This document shows positions 41,114 through 50,508 of a stretch of DNA of 64,000 nucleotides, piece after piece. The position numbers and the translations under genes were made by a program. Location of the stretch: assembly GCA_049511415.1 (NCBI GenBank), contig JBEKYC010000022.1:101837-165836 (forward strand), given 5' to 3'. The notes below the pieces were generated by a model. The model made no database searches, was not told where the DNA came from, and saw only the letters and a list, made by a program, of their open reading frames with translations. This stretch comes from Bog-159 sp049511415 (GTDB lineage Bacteria > Acidobacteriota > Terriglobia > Bryobacterales > Bryobacteraceae). The first letter of the stretch is position 1. Every line of letters begins with the position of its first letter.

Positions 41114-43333
41114 CTACTGTGGCTTCAGTTCGAACACAACTCCCGAACCGTTCCTGCCCAAACCGTACTTGCCGCCGAATGCGGTGGTACCGTAGAGCGT
41201 GCCTGCCGGATCGCGGATTAGGCCTGCGTAGGGCGTGCACCCATCGCTTCCGCAAGTGAAACTGTACAGCACCGTCTCGTTGCCCGCGGTATCCACCTTA
41301 TAGACCACGCCGCCGTTGGCCACCCCGCCCGCCACGGTGGTGCCGTACAGATTGCCGGATGAATCGCGGATCACGCCCGCCTGGGGATCACCTCCATCGC
41401 TCGCGCCGGTGAAATTGTAGAGCGTGGCTTCATTTCCGGCCGGACTGAGGCTGTAGACGGTGCCCCGCGTTCCGGAGCCGCCCGCGGTGGTGGTTCCGTA
41501 GATATTGCCGGAGCTATCGAGAATCACGCCGCCGTAAGGTGCCCCTCCATCGGCCAGGCCCGTGAAGGTGTAGAGCACGGAAAAGTTGCCGGTGGAATCC
41601 AGCTTATAAACGGTGCCGCCGTTGGCCGACGTCTCGAGGCCTCCCGTGTAAGTGGTCCCATACAGGTTGCCGGCGGAGTCGCGGGTGACGCCGACATAGG
41701 GCCAGCATCCATCGGGATAGCAATTGAAGCTATACAGGATCGTCTCATTGCCGGCGGGATCGATCTGATACACCGATCCGGAATCGAGCGCACCGCCACG
41801 GAATGTGGTGCCGTAGAGATTGCCGGACGAATCGAGAATCACGCCGGCATAGGGCCAGTATCCATCGACGTAGCCGCCCGTGAACGTATGCAGCACGGTC
41901 TCCTGGCCGCTCGGGTCAATTTTGTACACCACGCCCATGTTGGCCGTGCCTCCGAGAAGGGTGGTGCCATAGATGTTGCCCGCGGAATCGAGCACCACGC
42001 CGGCATAGGGATTGGCGCCGTCGGAGCCGCCCAGGAAGTTATAAAGCACCGTTTCGTGGCCGGCTGGATCGAGCTTGTATACCACGCCCTGGTTCGCGCT
42101 CCCGCCGTCGTAGGCGGCGCCGTAAAGATTGCCGGCCGAGTCGCGAGTCACGCCCGCGTACGGGATGATGCCGCCCGCGGGTGGCGGAAAGCTGAATAGC
42201 ACCGACGCCTGTCCGGCCGCATTCACCTGGTAGACGACGCCGCTGCCTACCGTGCCGCCATATTCGGTTGTGCCGTAGAGGTTGCCGGAGGAAAGGATCA
42301 CGCCCCCGAAAGGATTCGCCCCGTCCACGCTATCGAAGCTATGCATGACGCGGTAAGTGCCGGAGGCATTCACGGTATAAATGACACCCTCACCGGTCTG
42401 ACTGCCGTAAAACGTGGTTCCATAAAGGTTGCCCGCCGCATCCAATGTGACGCCCGCCGTGGGTTCGGCGCCATCCTTGTAAGTGAAACTGTGCAGCACG
42501 GTCTGGTTACCGGCGGTGTCGAACTTATAAACCGTGCCATAACCGTATGTGCCGCAGCCATTGGCCGTGCCGTAGAGATTGCCGGACGAGTCGCGGACCA
42601 CGCCGCCATAGGGATAGCATCCGGCCTCGGAGCCGAAGTCCAACAGCACCGTCAACTTTCCGGCCGGGCTCAACATATACAGGCTGCCGGCGGCCGACCC
42701 GCCCATCGAGGTGGTCCCGTAGAGATTGCCCGCCGAATCGAGAGCCAGGCTGCCGGTGGGACAGCTACCGAAGCCGAAACTGTACAGCACGGTCTCCTGG
42801 CCGGCTGGCGTCATTCTAAACAACACGCCGCCTTGATCCGCGCCGCCATTGCAGGTAGTGCCATACAGGTTGCCGGACGAGTCCCGGATCAGGCTGCCGG
42901 GGTCGCCGCCGTCCGCGCCGCCCGTGAAGCTGTACAAAACGGTCTCGATGCCGCTGGCATCGAGCTTGTAAACTACGCCTGCGTTGGCCGTGCCACCGAA
43001 ACCGGTTGTGCCGTAAAGGTCGCCGGCCGTGTCGCGGATCACAGACGAACACGGGCTAGCCCCGTCGGAGCCGCCTTTGAAACTATAGAGGACGCTCTGC
43101 TGGCCCGTCGGAGTAACCTGGAAAACCACACCTTCGTTGGCTGTGCCCCCGAATTCGGCGGTGCCGTACAGGATGCCGTCAGGACCCGCAAACAGGCTGG
43201 CGCATGGCTGCGCTCCACGAGGCCCGAAATTGAAGCTGTGCAGTACGATTTCCTTTGGCGTCTGCGCATTCCCAGGCGCTTGGCTAATAGCAGCGAACAG
43301 ACACCAGACCAGCCAGAGCTTTGCATTCAGCAT
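41114..43333 (-). CDS. Choice-anchor tandem repeat GloVer-type secreted protein
   Basis: 739 residues from the ATG at 43333 (GGGAGG 7 nt upstream; signal peptide about residues 5-24). The mature protein is 14 consecutive units of about 50 residues, each built on P-x-A-G-V-x-x-D-S-x-G-N-L-Y-G-T-T, then G-x-V-Y-x-x-x-x-x-G-x-E-T-V-L-Y-S-F. Four units break the DNS or GTT core slightly; the last one ends at the stop without a trailing anchor. The repeats probably form a beta-propeller-like or solenoid surface structure. Function unknown. The frame upstream of 43333 is non-coding. Confidence 0.8.
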   Translation of the reverse strand: MLNAKLWLVWCLFAAISQAPGNAQTPKEIVLHSFNFGPRGAQPCASLFAGPDGILYGTAEFGGTANEGVVFQVTPTGQQSVLYSFKGGSDGASPCSSVIRDTAGDLYGTTGFGGTANAGVVYKLDASGIETVLYSFTGGADGGDPGSLIRDSSGNLYGTTCNGGADQGGVLFRMTPAGQETVLYSFGFGSCPTGSLALDSAGNLYGTTSMGGSAAGSLYMLSPAGKLTVLLDFGSEAGCYPYGGVVRDSSGNLYGTANGCGTYGYGTVYKFDTAGNQTVLHSFTYKDGAEPTAGVTLDAAGNLYGTTFYGSQTGEGVIYTVNASGTYRVMHSFDSVDGANPFGGVILSSGNLYGTTEYGGTVGSGVVYQVNAAGQASVLFSFPPPAGGIIPYAGVTRDSAGNLYGAAYDGGSANQGVVYKLDPAGHETVLYNFLGGSDGANPYAGVVLDSAGNIYGTTLLGGTANMGVVYKIDPSGQETVLHTFTGGYVDGYWPYAGVILDSSGNLYGTTFRGGALDSGSVYQIDPAGNETILYSFNCYPDGCWPYVGVTRDSAGNLYGTTYTGGLETSANGGTVYKLDSTGNFSVLYTFTGLADGGAPYGGVILDSSGNIYGTTTAGGSGTRGTVYSLSPAGNEATLYNFTGASDGGDPQAGVIRDSSGNLYGTTVAGGVANGGVVYKVDTAGNETVLYSFTCGSDGCTPYAGLIRDPAGTLYGTTAFGGKYGLGRNGSGVVFELKPQ

Positions 43334-43668
43334 ACGCGACCCTCCCAACGGTTGCGTCTGCATTGTACCCCGGCGGGAACACGCGAGCCGCCCTGGTTTT
43401 GGGTACTGGGTACCAGCTTGCGGACCTTGGTGCTTGACCGGATTGGCCGACGAGCGACACGGGTCTGCGTACTGGCGCCCCAACGAAGAAACGCTCCCCG
43501 CCAAGCGCGTTGGGTTGGCGGGCGTGCTGTTTCTCATCCCCGCCGGACTCCAGCGCTTCCGGGATGCCGGCGACCACATGCGCTTCGCGGTCAAGACCGA
43601 AATTCGGTTCGTGACACTTTGCGCTTCTACACGTCGGATGGTATGTGTAGAAGAACGAGGTATCGCGT
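43334..43668. other. 335-nt divergent intergenic region
   Basis: Separates the GloVer gene (minus) from padR (plus). It holds the 9-bp inverted repeat at 43624-43653 described separately and the promoters of both genes, of which I cannot fix the positions. A stretch near 43505-43615 is open in one plus-strand frame (GVLFLIPAGLQRFRDAG) but has no start or known match, so I do not call a gene. Confidence 0.6.
43624..43653. promoter_or_regulatory. Candidate PadR operator (perfect inverted repeat)
   Basis: CTTCTACAC (43624-43632) and GTGTAGAAG (43645-43653) are perfect inverted 9-mers separated by 12 nt, centred about 30 nt before the padR ATG and ending just before its GAGG ribosome binding site. 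A dimeric PadR protein binding here would repress its own operon. Confidence 0.6.
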
Positions 43669-44013
43669 ATGCCGGAAAAATCGGATCTGCCACAAGGCAC
43701 CCTGGATCTGCTTATTTTGAAAGTCGTGGCGCTCGGACCGGTGCACGGCTATGCTATCGCGCAACGCCTGCAACAGGTGTCGCGCGACGTGGTTCAGGTG
43801 CCGCAGGGGTCGCTCTACCCCGCCCTGCACCGCCTGGAGAATCGCGGCCTGCTGGCGGCCGACTGGAAGGACACCGAAACCGGACGCGAAGCCAAGTTCT
43901 ACCGCCTGACGCGCAAAGGCCGGGCCCAGATGGAAAGCGAAGCCGCCAGTTGGGCGCGGCTGGCGGAGGCCGTGGGGCTGATTCTGAAAATGTCCGCAGG
44001 GGGCGCGCAATGA
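43669..44013 (+). CDS. PadR family transcriptional regulator
   Basis: 114 residues. The winged-helix domain starts with LPQGTLDLLILKVVALGPVHGYAI, then QGSLYPALHRLENRGLLAADW and the wing EAKFYRLTRKG. A C-terminal dimerisation helix follows. The ATG has GAGG at 43657-43660 with 8-nt spacing. It overlaps the first permease gene (ATGA). This is the usual acidobacterial arrangement in which a PadR regulator controls large FtsX-type permeases. The inverted repeat just upstream is its probable operator. Confidence 0.92.
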   Translation: MPEKSDLPQGTLDLLILKVVALGPVHGYAIAQRLQQVSRDVVQVPQGSLYPALHRLENRGLLAADWKDTETGREAKFYRLTRKGRAQMESEAASWARLAEAVGLILKMSAGGAQ

Positions 44014-46646
44014 GTTGGTGGCATCGACTGCTGCGCAGAAAGCGGATGGAAGAGCAGCTCGACAAAGAGGTGACTTTCCATTTGGACCAACACGCCGCGG
44101 ATCTGATGGCGCGAGGACACGCGCCCACCGAGGCGCGGCGCCAGGCGCGCTTGTCCATGGGCGGACCCGAGCAGTTGAAAGAGGCATGTCGAGATGCCCG
44201 CGGCACGCGCTGGCTGGAAGATTTGTGGCAGGATTTCCGCTACGCGTTGCGCACCTTGCGGCAACGGCCAGGATTCGCGGCGGCGGCGCTGCTGACGCTG
44301 GGGCTTGGAACCGGCGCCACGACCGTGATGTTCACGGTCATCAACAGCGTGCTGTTGAAGCCGCTGGCGTATCTGGATGCTGATCGTCTGGTGAGCGTGC
44401 ATGAGCAGCCCGAGAAATACAGCGGCGCGGAATGGTCGTTCGCCTATTTGAATTTTCTGGATTGCCGGCGCGCCAGCCGATCTCTGGATATGGCGGCATG
44501 GCGATATCATGGCGGCACCGTCAGCCAACCCGGCGATGCCGAGTTCGTTCCCAGCCGCATGGTCTCCGCGGACTTGTTTTCGGTCATTGGCGTTCCGCTG
44601 CGCCGCGGCCGCGCCTTTTTGCCGGATGAAGACCGCGCGGGTGGAACGCCGGTGGCCATCATCAGTTATCGCGTGTGGCAGAGCCGGTACGGCGGCAGCG
44701 AGAATGCAATCGGGGCGCGGCTGGTGTTTGAGGGCACGCCCTATACCGTGGTGGGCATCGCACCGCCAGGATTTGGACTACTGGGAAACGCGGACGTCTA
44801 CACGCCCCTGGGCCAGAATACAGAGCCGACCATGCAAAATCGCGAGATGCGCCCGGGCATCCAGGTGACCGCGCGCGAGCGGCCGGGAATAACATTGGCG
44901 CAAGCGCAGGCCGAGATGGCCACCATTGCCCGCGGCCTGGCGCAAGAATATCCGAAGGCCAACGCGGGCCGCTCCATCGGCGTCAAGCCGCTGCGCCAGC
45001 AGATCGTAGGGGATGCACGTCCCACCTTGTGGTTACTGCTGGGGGGAGTCAGCCTGGTGCTGCTGATCGCTTGTGCCAATGTCGCGAGCCTCTTGTTGGC
45101 GCGCGCCGTTTCACGCCAGCGGGAGTTGGCCATGCGCATCACGCTGGGCGCCGGCCGCAGCCGCCTGGCACGCCAATGTCTCACGGAGGGAGCGGTGTTG
45201 GCGCTCGGCGGCGGCGCTCTGGGCGTAACTTTGGCGGCCATCGGCGTTCGCCCATTTTTGGTGTTCTGGCCGGGCGGATTGCCGCGCGCCGACGAGGTGC
45301 AACTGGATTGGCGCGTGCTGCTGTTCGCGCTGGGCGCCTCGGCTTTAAGCGGGCTGCTCTTCGGACTCGCGCCAGCCTTGCGCGCTCCGGTGCGCGAGTT
45401 GGAACGGGCGCTGCGTTCGAACGCACGGACGGTTACCGGCAGCTCGCGGCGTCTGCATAGCGGATTTGTGATCGCGGAAATTGCGCTGGCGGTAGTGCTG
45501 CTGATCGCGGCCGGGATGCTGGGGCGCACGATGCTGCGCCTGTCGGCTGTGCAGCCCGGCATGAACACGCATAACGTATTGGTGACCAGCGTGGCGCTGT
45601 CGTCGGATGCGCTGGCGAGTCCGGCGCGCACGCGGGTCGCCTGGCAGGACCTTTTGGATCGTGTGCGCCCGACACCGGGCATCCAGGCAGCCGCACTCGC
45701 GGATCTCATCCCCATGAGCGGCGATGACGACGAGATCGGCTATTGGACCACCAGCGCCGCGCCGCCCACCAATCAGATGCCCCTGGCATTAATGACCCTG
45801 GTGACTCCGGAGTACCCGCGCGCTATGGGCATTCCGCTGCTCGAGGGCCGGTTCTTCACCGATCAGGACCGCGTGGGGAGCGAGGCTGTGATCGTAATCG
45901 ATGAGGTTTTGGAAAAGCGCGCCTTCGGCGGCCGGGGCGCGGTTGGAAAGCGGCTGTCGTTGCAATTTGTGGGCCCGGCGAGAGTGATCGGGGTGGTGGG
46001 CCATGTGCGGCACTGGGGATTGGATGCCGACGACCAGGCGGCCATCCGCGAGCAAATCTACCTGCCCTTCGCGTGGTTGCCCGACGAGTATTTGCGCATG
46101 ACGGCCGCGGGCATGTCGCTGGTGGTACGGACGGCTGTGCCGCCGCTGCATATGGTTGCGGCTCTGCGGCAGCAAGTGCGCGGAACGACGCGCGATCAAG
46201 CCATGTATCAAGTTCGCACGATGGAGCAGATCGTGGGGGCCACGCTCGCGCAGCAGCGCTTCTTGCTGCTGCTGTTCGGCATCTTCGCGAGCCTGGCGTT
46301 GCTGCTGGCGTGCATCGGCATTTATGGCGTTTTGGCATACCTGACGGCGCAGCGCGTGCCGGAGATCGGCGTGCGTATGGCGCTCGGCGCCGGCGGGTGG
46401 GATGTGCTCTGGATGGTGCTGCGGCAGAGCCTGGGGATGATCGCCGTCGGTGCGGCGGTCGGATTGGGCGCGGCTTTGGCAACGTCCCGGTTGCTCGGAC
46501 ATCTGGTAAGCGGCATGCAGCCGGCCGGGCCGGTGACGATTGGCTTTGTGCTGGCAGTACTGGCAGTCGCCGCTTTGTTTGCGAGTTATCTACCGGCGCG
46601 GCGGGCCAGCCGCGTCGACCCTTTGAGTGCTTTGCGGCAGGAGTAA
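44010..46646 (+). CDS. Large FtsX-type ABC permease (acidobacterial ADOP type), copy 1
   Basis: 878 residues from the ATG at 44010. Residues 1-70 form the permease prefix (MEEQLDKEVTFHLDQHAADLM, with EARRQARLSMGG), then a first membrane helix within RPGFAAAALLTLGLGTGA, a MacB-like periplasmic domain, a three-helix FtsX block, a second periplasmic domain and a second FtsX block ending in ASYLPARRASRVDPLSALRQ. The PEIGVRMALGAG element marks the second FtsX block. No ATPase is next to it. It overlaps padR by 4 nt and is followed closely by a paralogue. Cargo unknown. Confidence 0.9.
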   Translation: MSWWHRLLRRKRMEEQLDKEVTFHLDQHAADLMARGHAPTEARRQARLSMGGPEQLKEACRDARGTRWLEDLWQDFRYALRTLRQRPGFAAAALLTLGLGTGATTVMFTVINSVLLKPLAYLDADRLVSVHEQPEKYSGAEWSFAYLNFLDCRRASRSLDMAAWRYHGGTVSQPGDAEFVPSRMVSADLFSVIGVPLRRGRAFLPDEDRAGGTPVAIISYRVWQSRYGGSENAIGARLVFEGTPYTVVGIAPPGFGLLGNADVYTPLGQNTEPTMQNREMRPGIQVTARERPGITLAQAQAEMATIARGLAQEYPKANAGRSIGVKPLRQQIVGDARPTLWLLLGGVSLVLLIACANVASLLLARAVSRQRELAMRITLGAGRSRLARQCLTEGAVLALGGGALGVTLAAIGVRPFLVFWPGGLPRADEVQLDWRVLLFALGASALSGLLFGLAPALRAPVRELERALRSNARTVTGSSRRLHSGFVIAEIALAVVLLIAAGMLGRTMLRLSAVQPGMNTHNVLVTSVALSSDALASPARTRVAWQDLLDRVRPTPGIQAAALADLIPMSGDDDEIGYWTTSAAPPTNQMPLALMTLVTPEYPRAMGIPLLEGRFFTDQDRVGSEAVIVIDEVLEKRAFGGRGAVGKRLSLQFVGPARVIGVVGHVRHWGLDADDQAAIREQIYLPFAWLPDEYLRMTAAGMSLVVRTAVPPLHMVAALRQQVRGTTRDQAMYQVRTMEQIVGATLAQQRFLLLLFGIFASLALLLACIGIYGVLAYLTAQRVPEIGVRMALGAGGWDVLWMVLRQSLGMIAVGAAVGLGAALATSRLLGHLVSGMQPAGPVTIGFVLAVLAVAALFASYLPARRASRVDPLSALRQE

Positions 46647-46650
46647 TCAC

Positions 46651-49287
46651 ATGAGTTGGTTGCAACGGCTATCGCATCCGAACGAGATGGAAGAGCAACT
46701 CGCTAAGGAACTGGCTTACCATATGGACCAACACGCGGCCGACCTGATCGCGCGCGGCCACTCGCCCGCCGAAGCGCGGCGGCTGGCGCGGCTGGAATTG
46801 GGCGGTCCCGAGCAGGTGAAAGAACAATGCCGCGACGCCCGCGGAACACGGTGGCTGGAAGACTTCTGGCAGGATGTGCGCTATGCCGTGCGCACGCTGC
46901 GGCAGAAGCCCGGATTTGCGGCGGTCGCCCTGTTAACGCTGGCGCTGGGCACTGGCGCAACCACCGTGATGTTCACCGTCATCAACGGCGTGCTGCTCAA
47001 GCCCTTGCCTTATCCCCATCCCGACCGCCTGGTGGAAGTGAACGGTCACCTGGACAATTCGCATTGGGCTATGGAATATCTGGCATACCCGGATTTTCTC
47101 GATATCCGGCACGGCGCCGGCTCGGTCGATCTGGCCGGCTGGGTCTATAATTCCGCGACTCTGAGCGAACCCGGCGAGGCGGAGTACGAGCAACAATTCG
47201 AAATGTCGCACAACCTGTTTTCGGTTCTCGGCGTGCGGCTTCTGCGCGGACGCGAGTTCCTTCCCGAAGAGGACCGGCCCGGCGGGACGCCCGTGGCCAT
47301 CCTGGGCTACAGTCTGTGGCAGCGGCATTTCGCCGGAGGCGAGGGCGCCATCGGCGCGACCCTCGTTCTGGACGGCCAGCGCTTCACGATTGTGGGTATC
47401 GCGCCTCCTGGTCTGCAACTGGATGGCGAAGGTGATGTTTACACACCCTTGGGACAGGACACTGCCGCGTATCTACGGAATCGCAACGCGCATCCGGTGC
47501 GGGGCATGGCGCGCTTACGTCCCGGCGCCACAGTAGCGCAGGCGCGCGCGGAAGTGGCGACGATTGGTCGCGGCTTGGCGGAACAGCATCCGGACAGCAA
47601 CAAGGGCCGCACATTCCACGTGGAACTGCTGCGGCCCGATGTGGAAGACGTCCGCTCGACGCTATGGCTGCTGTTGGGCGCCGTGACCCTGGTGCTGCTG
47701 ATTGCGTGCACCAACGTGGCCAGCCTGATGCTGGCGCGCGCTGTCTCGCGCGAGCGCGAGTGGGCCATGCGGGCAGCTCTGGGCGCGGGCCGCTTCCGGC
47801 TGGTGCGCCAGTGTCTCACGGAGAGCGCGGTATTGGGCGTCGGCGGGGCCGCGCTGGGCGTGGCGCTGGCGGCCCTGGGCATCCGCCCGTTCCTGGCCTT
47901 GTGGCCGGGCGACCTACCCCGGGCGAGTGAAGTACAACTCGACTGGCGCGTGCTGGCGTTCGCCCTGGGTGTGGCGCTGACCAGCAGCCTGCTCTTCGGC
48001 CTGGCGCCCGCCCTGCGCGTTCCCACGCGCGCGCTCGAACGCATCCTTCGCGCCGGAACACGGAACGTGTCCGCTAGTCCCCGACGCCTGCACGCCGGAT
48101 TCGTCATCGCCGAAATCGCGCTGGCCATGGTGCTGCTGGTCTCCGCCGGTATGCTGGGACGCACGCTGCTGCGCCTCTCCGCGCTCGATCCGGGCGTTAA
48201 CATCCGCAACGTGCTGGTCAGCCGCATGGCGCTTTCGCCCGCCACCCTCCCGCATCCCGCGCTCATCCGCGCCGCTTGGGACAATGTGCTGGATCGTGCC
48301 CGCCGGATTCCGGGCGTCCAGGCCGTCACCACAGTCGACACCGTCCCCATGCGGGAAGGCAACAACCAGGCCGGCTACTGGACTACGGCTGCCGTGCCAC
48401 CCGAAAACCAGCAGCCCATCGCGCTCTCCACCTGCGTGACGCCCGAATATCTGAAGGTAATGGGCATGCCGCTCCGCCAGGGCCGCTTCTTCACCGAGCA
48501 GGACCGCATGGGCGGCCCGCGCGTGATTGTGATCGACGACGTGCTGGCGCAGAGCGCTTTCGGAGGACGCGTTGCCGTAGGCCGGCAGCTTTGGATTCCC
48601 GACATGGGCGACACACCGCTGCTGGTGATCGGAGTGGTGGGCCATGTGCGCTATTGGGGACTCGCCGGCGACGATCGCTCCAAGGTGCGCGCGCAGTTCT
48701 ACTATCCCCTGGCGCAGGTGCCCGACGGATGGCTGCGCCGCTGGTCCCAGTTGATGTCCATCGCGGTGCGGGCCAATGTGCCTCCGTTGAGCCTGGTGAA
48801 GCCGTTGCGGCATGAGTTGCGCGGCGTGGCCAACGATCAAGTGCTCTATGAGGTTCGCACCCTGGACCAACTCGCTCACAACACGCTCGCCCGGCAGCGT
48901 TTCCTGCTGCTGTTGTTCGGCATCTTCGCGGGGCTGGCATTGCTGCTGGCTTGCATCGGCATCTATGGCGTGCAGGCGTATCTGACCGGACGCCGCGTGC
49001 CGGAAATCGGCGTGCGCATCGCACTCGGCGCCAGCGCGCGCGATGTGCAGTGGATGGTGCTGCGCGAGAGCCTGGGCATGCTTGCGGCGGGTGTCGCGGT
49101 GGGCGCGGCCGGCGCGCTGGCCGCCGGGCGCGTGCTGTTGCGCCTGGTGGAAGGCATGCAACCCAGCGGCCTTGCGGATTTCGCCGTCACGCTGTCCGTG
49201 CTGCTGGTGGCCGCGCTATTTGCCAGCTTCCTGCCGGCGCGGCGCGCCAGCCGGATCGATCCGATGACGGCTTTGCGGCAGGACTAA
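46651..49287 (+). CDS. Large FtsX-type ABC permease (acidobacterial ADOP type), copy 2
   Basis: 878 residues, the same length as copy 1 and closely similar along its whole length (HMDQHAADLIARGHSPAEAR at the start, PARRASRIDPMTALRQD at the end). The ATG at 46651 follows AGGAG and lies 4 nt after the first permease. The pair is clearly a tandem duplication, and the genes are probably co-translated. Divergence is greatest in the periplasmic parts, which suggests different ligands or a heterodimer. Like copy 1 it lacks an adjacent ATPase gene. Confidence 0.9.
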   Translation: MSWLQRLSHPNEMEEQLAKELAYHMDQHAADLIARGHSPAEARRLARLELGGPEQVKEQCRDARGTRWLEDFWQDVRYAVRTLRQKPGFAAVALLTLALGTGATTVMFTVINGVLLKPLPYPHPDRLVEVNGHLDNSHWAMEYLAYPDFLDIRHGAGSVDLAGWVYNSATLSEPGEAEYEQQFEMSHNLFSVLGVRLLRGREFLPEEDRPGGTPVAILGYSLWQRHFAGGEGAIGATLVLDGQRFTIVGIAPPGLQLDGEGDVYTPLGQDTAAYLRNRNAHPVRGMARLRPGATVAQARAEVATIGRGLAEQHPDSNKGRTFHVELLRPDVEDVRSTLWLLLGAVTLVLLIACTNVASLMLARAVSREREWAMRAALGAGRFRLVRQCLTESAVLGVGGAALGVALAALGIRPFLALWPGDLPRASEVQLDWRVLAFALGVALTSSLLFGLAPALRVPTRALERILRAGTRNVSASPRRLHAGFVIAEIALAMVLLVSAGMLGRTLLRLSALDPGVNIRNVLVSRMALSPATLPHPALIRAAWDNVLDRARRIPGVQAVTTVDTVPMREGNNQAGYWTTAAVPPENQQPIALSTCVTPEYLKVMGMPLRQGRFFTEQDRMGGPRVIVIDDVLAQSAFGGRVAVGRQLWIPDMGDTPLLVIGVVGHVRYWGLAGDDRSKVRAQFYYPLAQVPDGWLRRWSQLMSIAVRANVPPLSLVKPLRHELRGVANDQVLYEVRTLDQLAHNTLARQRFLLLLFGIFAGLALLLACIGIYGVQAYLTGRRVPEIGVRIALGASARDVQWMVLRESLGMLAAGVAVGAAGALAAGRVLLRLVEGMQPSGLADFAVTLSVLLVAALFASFLPARRASRIDPMTALRQD

Positions 49288-49326
49288 TAGCTTGTACTCT
49301 TTCGCGCTCGGGTTCAATATGGAATC

Positions 49327-50418
49327 GTGGCCGTCGCCAACCTTTTGGTGGTCATCGCCGGAGCCCTGATCATACGGGCGGTGTTCCACGCCCAGTACGG
49401 TCTGGCGGAATCGCTGGGCTTTGGCATTCCTTCAGTTGGGTGGCGATGCGCTTACCTGGCGCTCACCTGTCCCGTCGGATTGCTGATTCACGAACTGGGA
49501 CACTTCCTGGCGGGCGCGGCGGCCGCGCAGCATTGCCTGAGTTTCGGAATAGGCCCGGTGGCACTCAGTCGCAACGTGCAGGGCTGGACGATCCGTTTCA
49601 TTCCTTTACGCCACGCCGCCGTCGTTAACCTGGTGCCGTCCACATTCGCGCATTTCAGGTTGCAACGCGCGTTCTGTGCGGCCGGCGGACCTGTAGCGTC
49701 ATTACTTACCGGGATGGCATTTGGGGGATTGGCGATGCATGCCCATAGCGCCTCCTTGTTTTGGTTTTGGAGCTTCAGTGTCCAATGGGCGGTGGTTGGG
49801 CTGATGGGCCTGGTCCCGTTCCGCGCAGGCACGGCCCGATCCGACGGCTTCTTGCTATGGGAGGTTATACGCGGCGGACGGGCCTGCGACGAAGTGGAGC
49901 GCGGTCTGCTGACGGCTTCTTCCGATGCTACGCCGCTGCGGGTGCGAGAGTGGCCGCGCGATCTGATCCGCCGGCTCGGCGAGGCTCCGGGCGATCCGGC
50001 CTCGCGGCGTTATAACTTCTATCTCGCGTATATTCACTTTCTGGATAGCGGCGATGTCCAGACGGCGGGTCAATACATGGATCGTGCGGTGGCGGATGGG
50101 ACGACCGGCGAGGCTGCGGAGTTCGCCATGGAGGCCGCGTATTTCTGGGCGTTCCATCGCCAGGACCCGGACACGGCACGCCAGTGGCTGGACCGGGAGA
50201 ACAGGGACGCGCCGCCTTGGGTTCGGCGGCGGGCCCAGGCTGCCATCGACCGCGCGTCGTCGAATCCGGCACGGGCCCGCGCGCAGGTGACTGAAGCGTT
50301 GGCGGCCCTTAAAGCACAGCCGGCTTGTGGATCTCATCAGTACGAGGTGGATCGCCTGCAGGAGATCTTGCGGGATTTGGATCATGTTCCGGATGACGTG
50401 GCGGGCGACCGGGAATAA
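49327..50418 (+). CDS. M50-like membrane metalloprotease-type protein
   Basis: 363 residues. The first helices contain LLIHELGHFLAG with H55-E56-x-x-H59, and further membrane helices (residues 125-165) are followed by PFRAGTARSDGF, where D173 could be the third zinc ligand of the site-2-protease family. The C-terminal 180 residues are soluble and helical (TPR-like; EAAEFAMEAAYFWAFHRQDPDTA). The N-terminal half thus has the M50 core but is compact, and peptidase activity is only inferred. The GTG start at 49327 has a weak ribosome binding site. Preceding permease ends 39 nt upstream. Confidence 0.6.
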   Translation: MAVANLLVVIAGALIIRAVFHAQYGLAESLGFGIPSVGWRCAYLALTCPVGLLIHELGHFLAGAAAAQHCLSFGIGPVALSRNVQGWTIRFIPLRHAAVVNLVPSTFAHFRLQRAFCAAGGPVASLLTGMAFGGLAMHAHSASLFWFWSFSVQWAVVGLMGLVPFRAGTARSDGFLLWEVIRGGRACDEVERGLLTASSDATPLRVREWPRDLIRRLGEAPGDPASRRYNFYLAYIHFLDSGDVQTAGQYMDRAVADGTTGEAAEFAMEAAYFWAFHRQDPDTARQWLDRENRDAPPWVRRRAQAAIDRASSNPARARAQVTEALAALKAQPACGSHQYEVDRLQEILRDLDHVPDDVAGDRE

Positions 50419-50508
50419 ATCATGAGGTCCGCCGCCCTGGGGACAGCCAGTCGGGAATTGTCGTGGCGGTGGTTGTCCGGCGTACTGGCCCGGCCAGGCG
50501 CCGCACCC

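Noticed and set aside
43505..43665. Plus-strand open stretch before padR (GVLFLIPAGLQRF)
   Set aside because: No start, no ribosome binding site and no known similarity; probably chance in GC-rich intergenic DNA.
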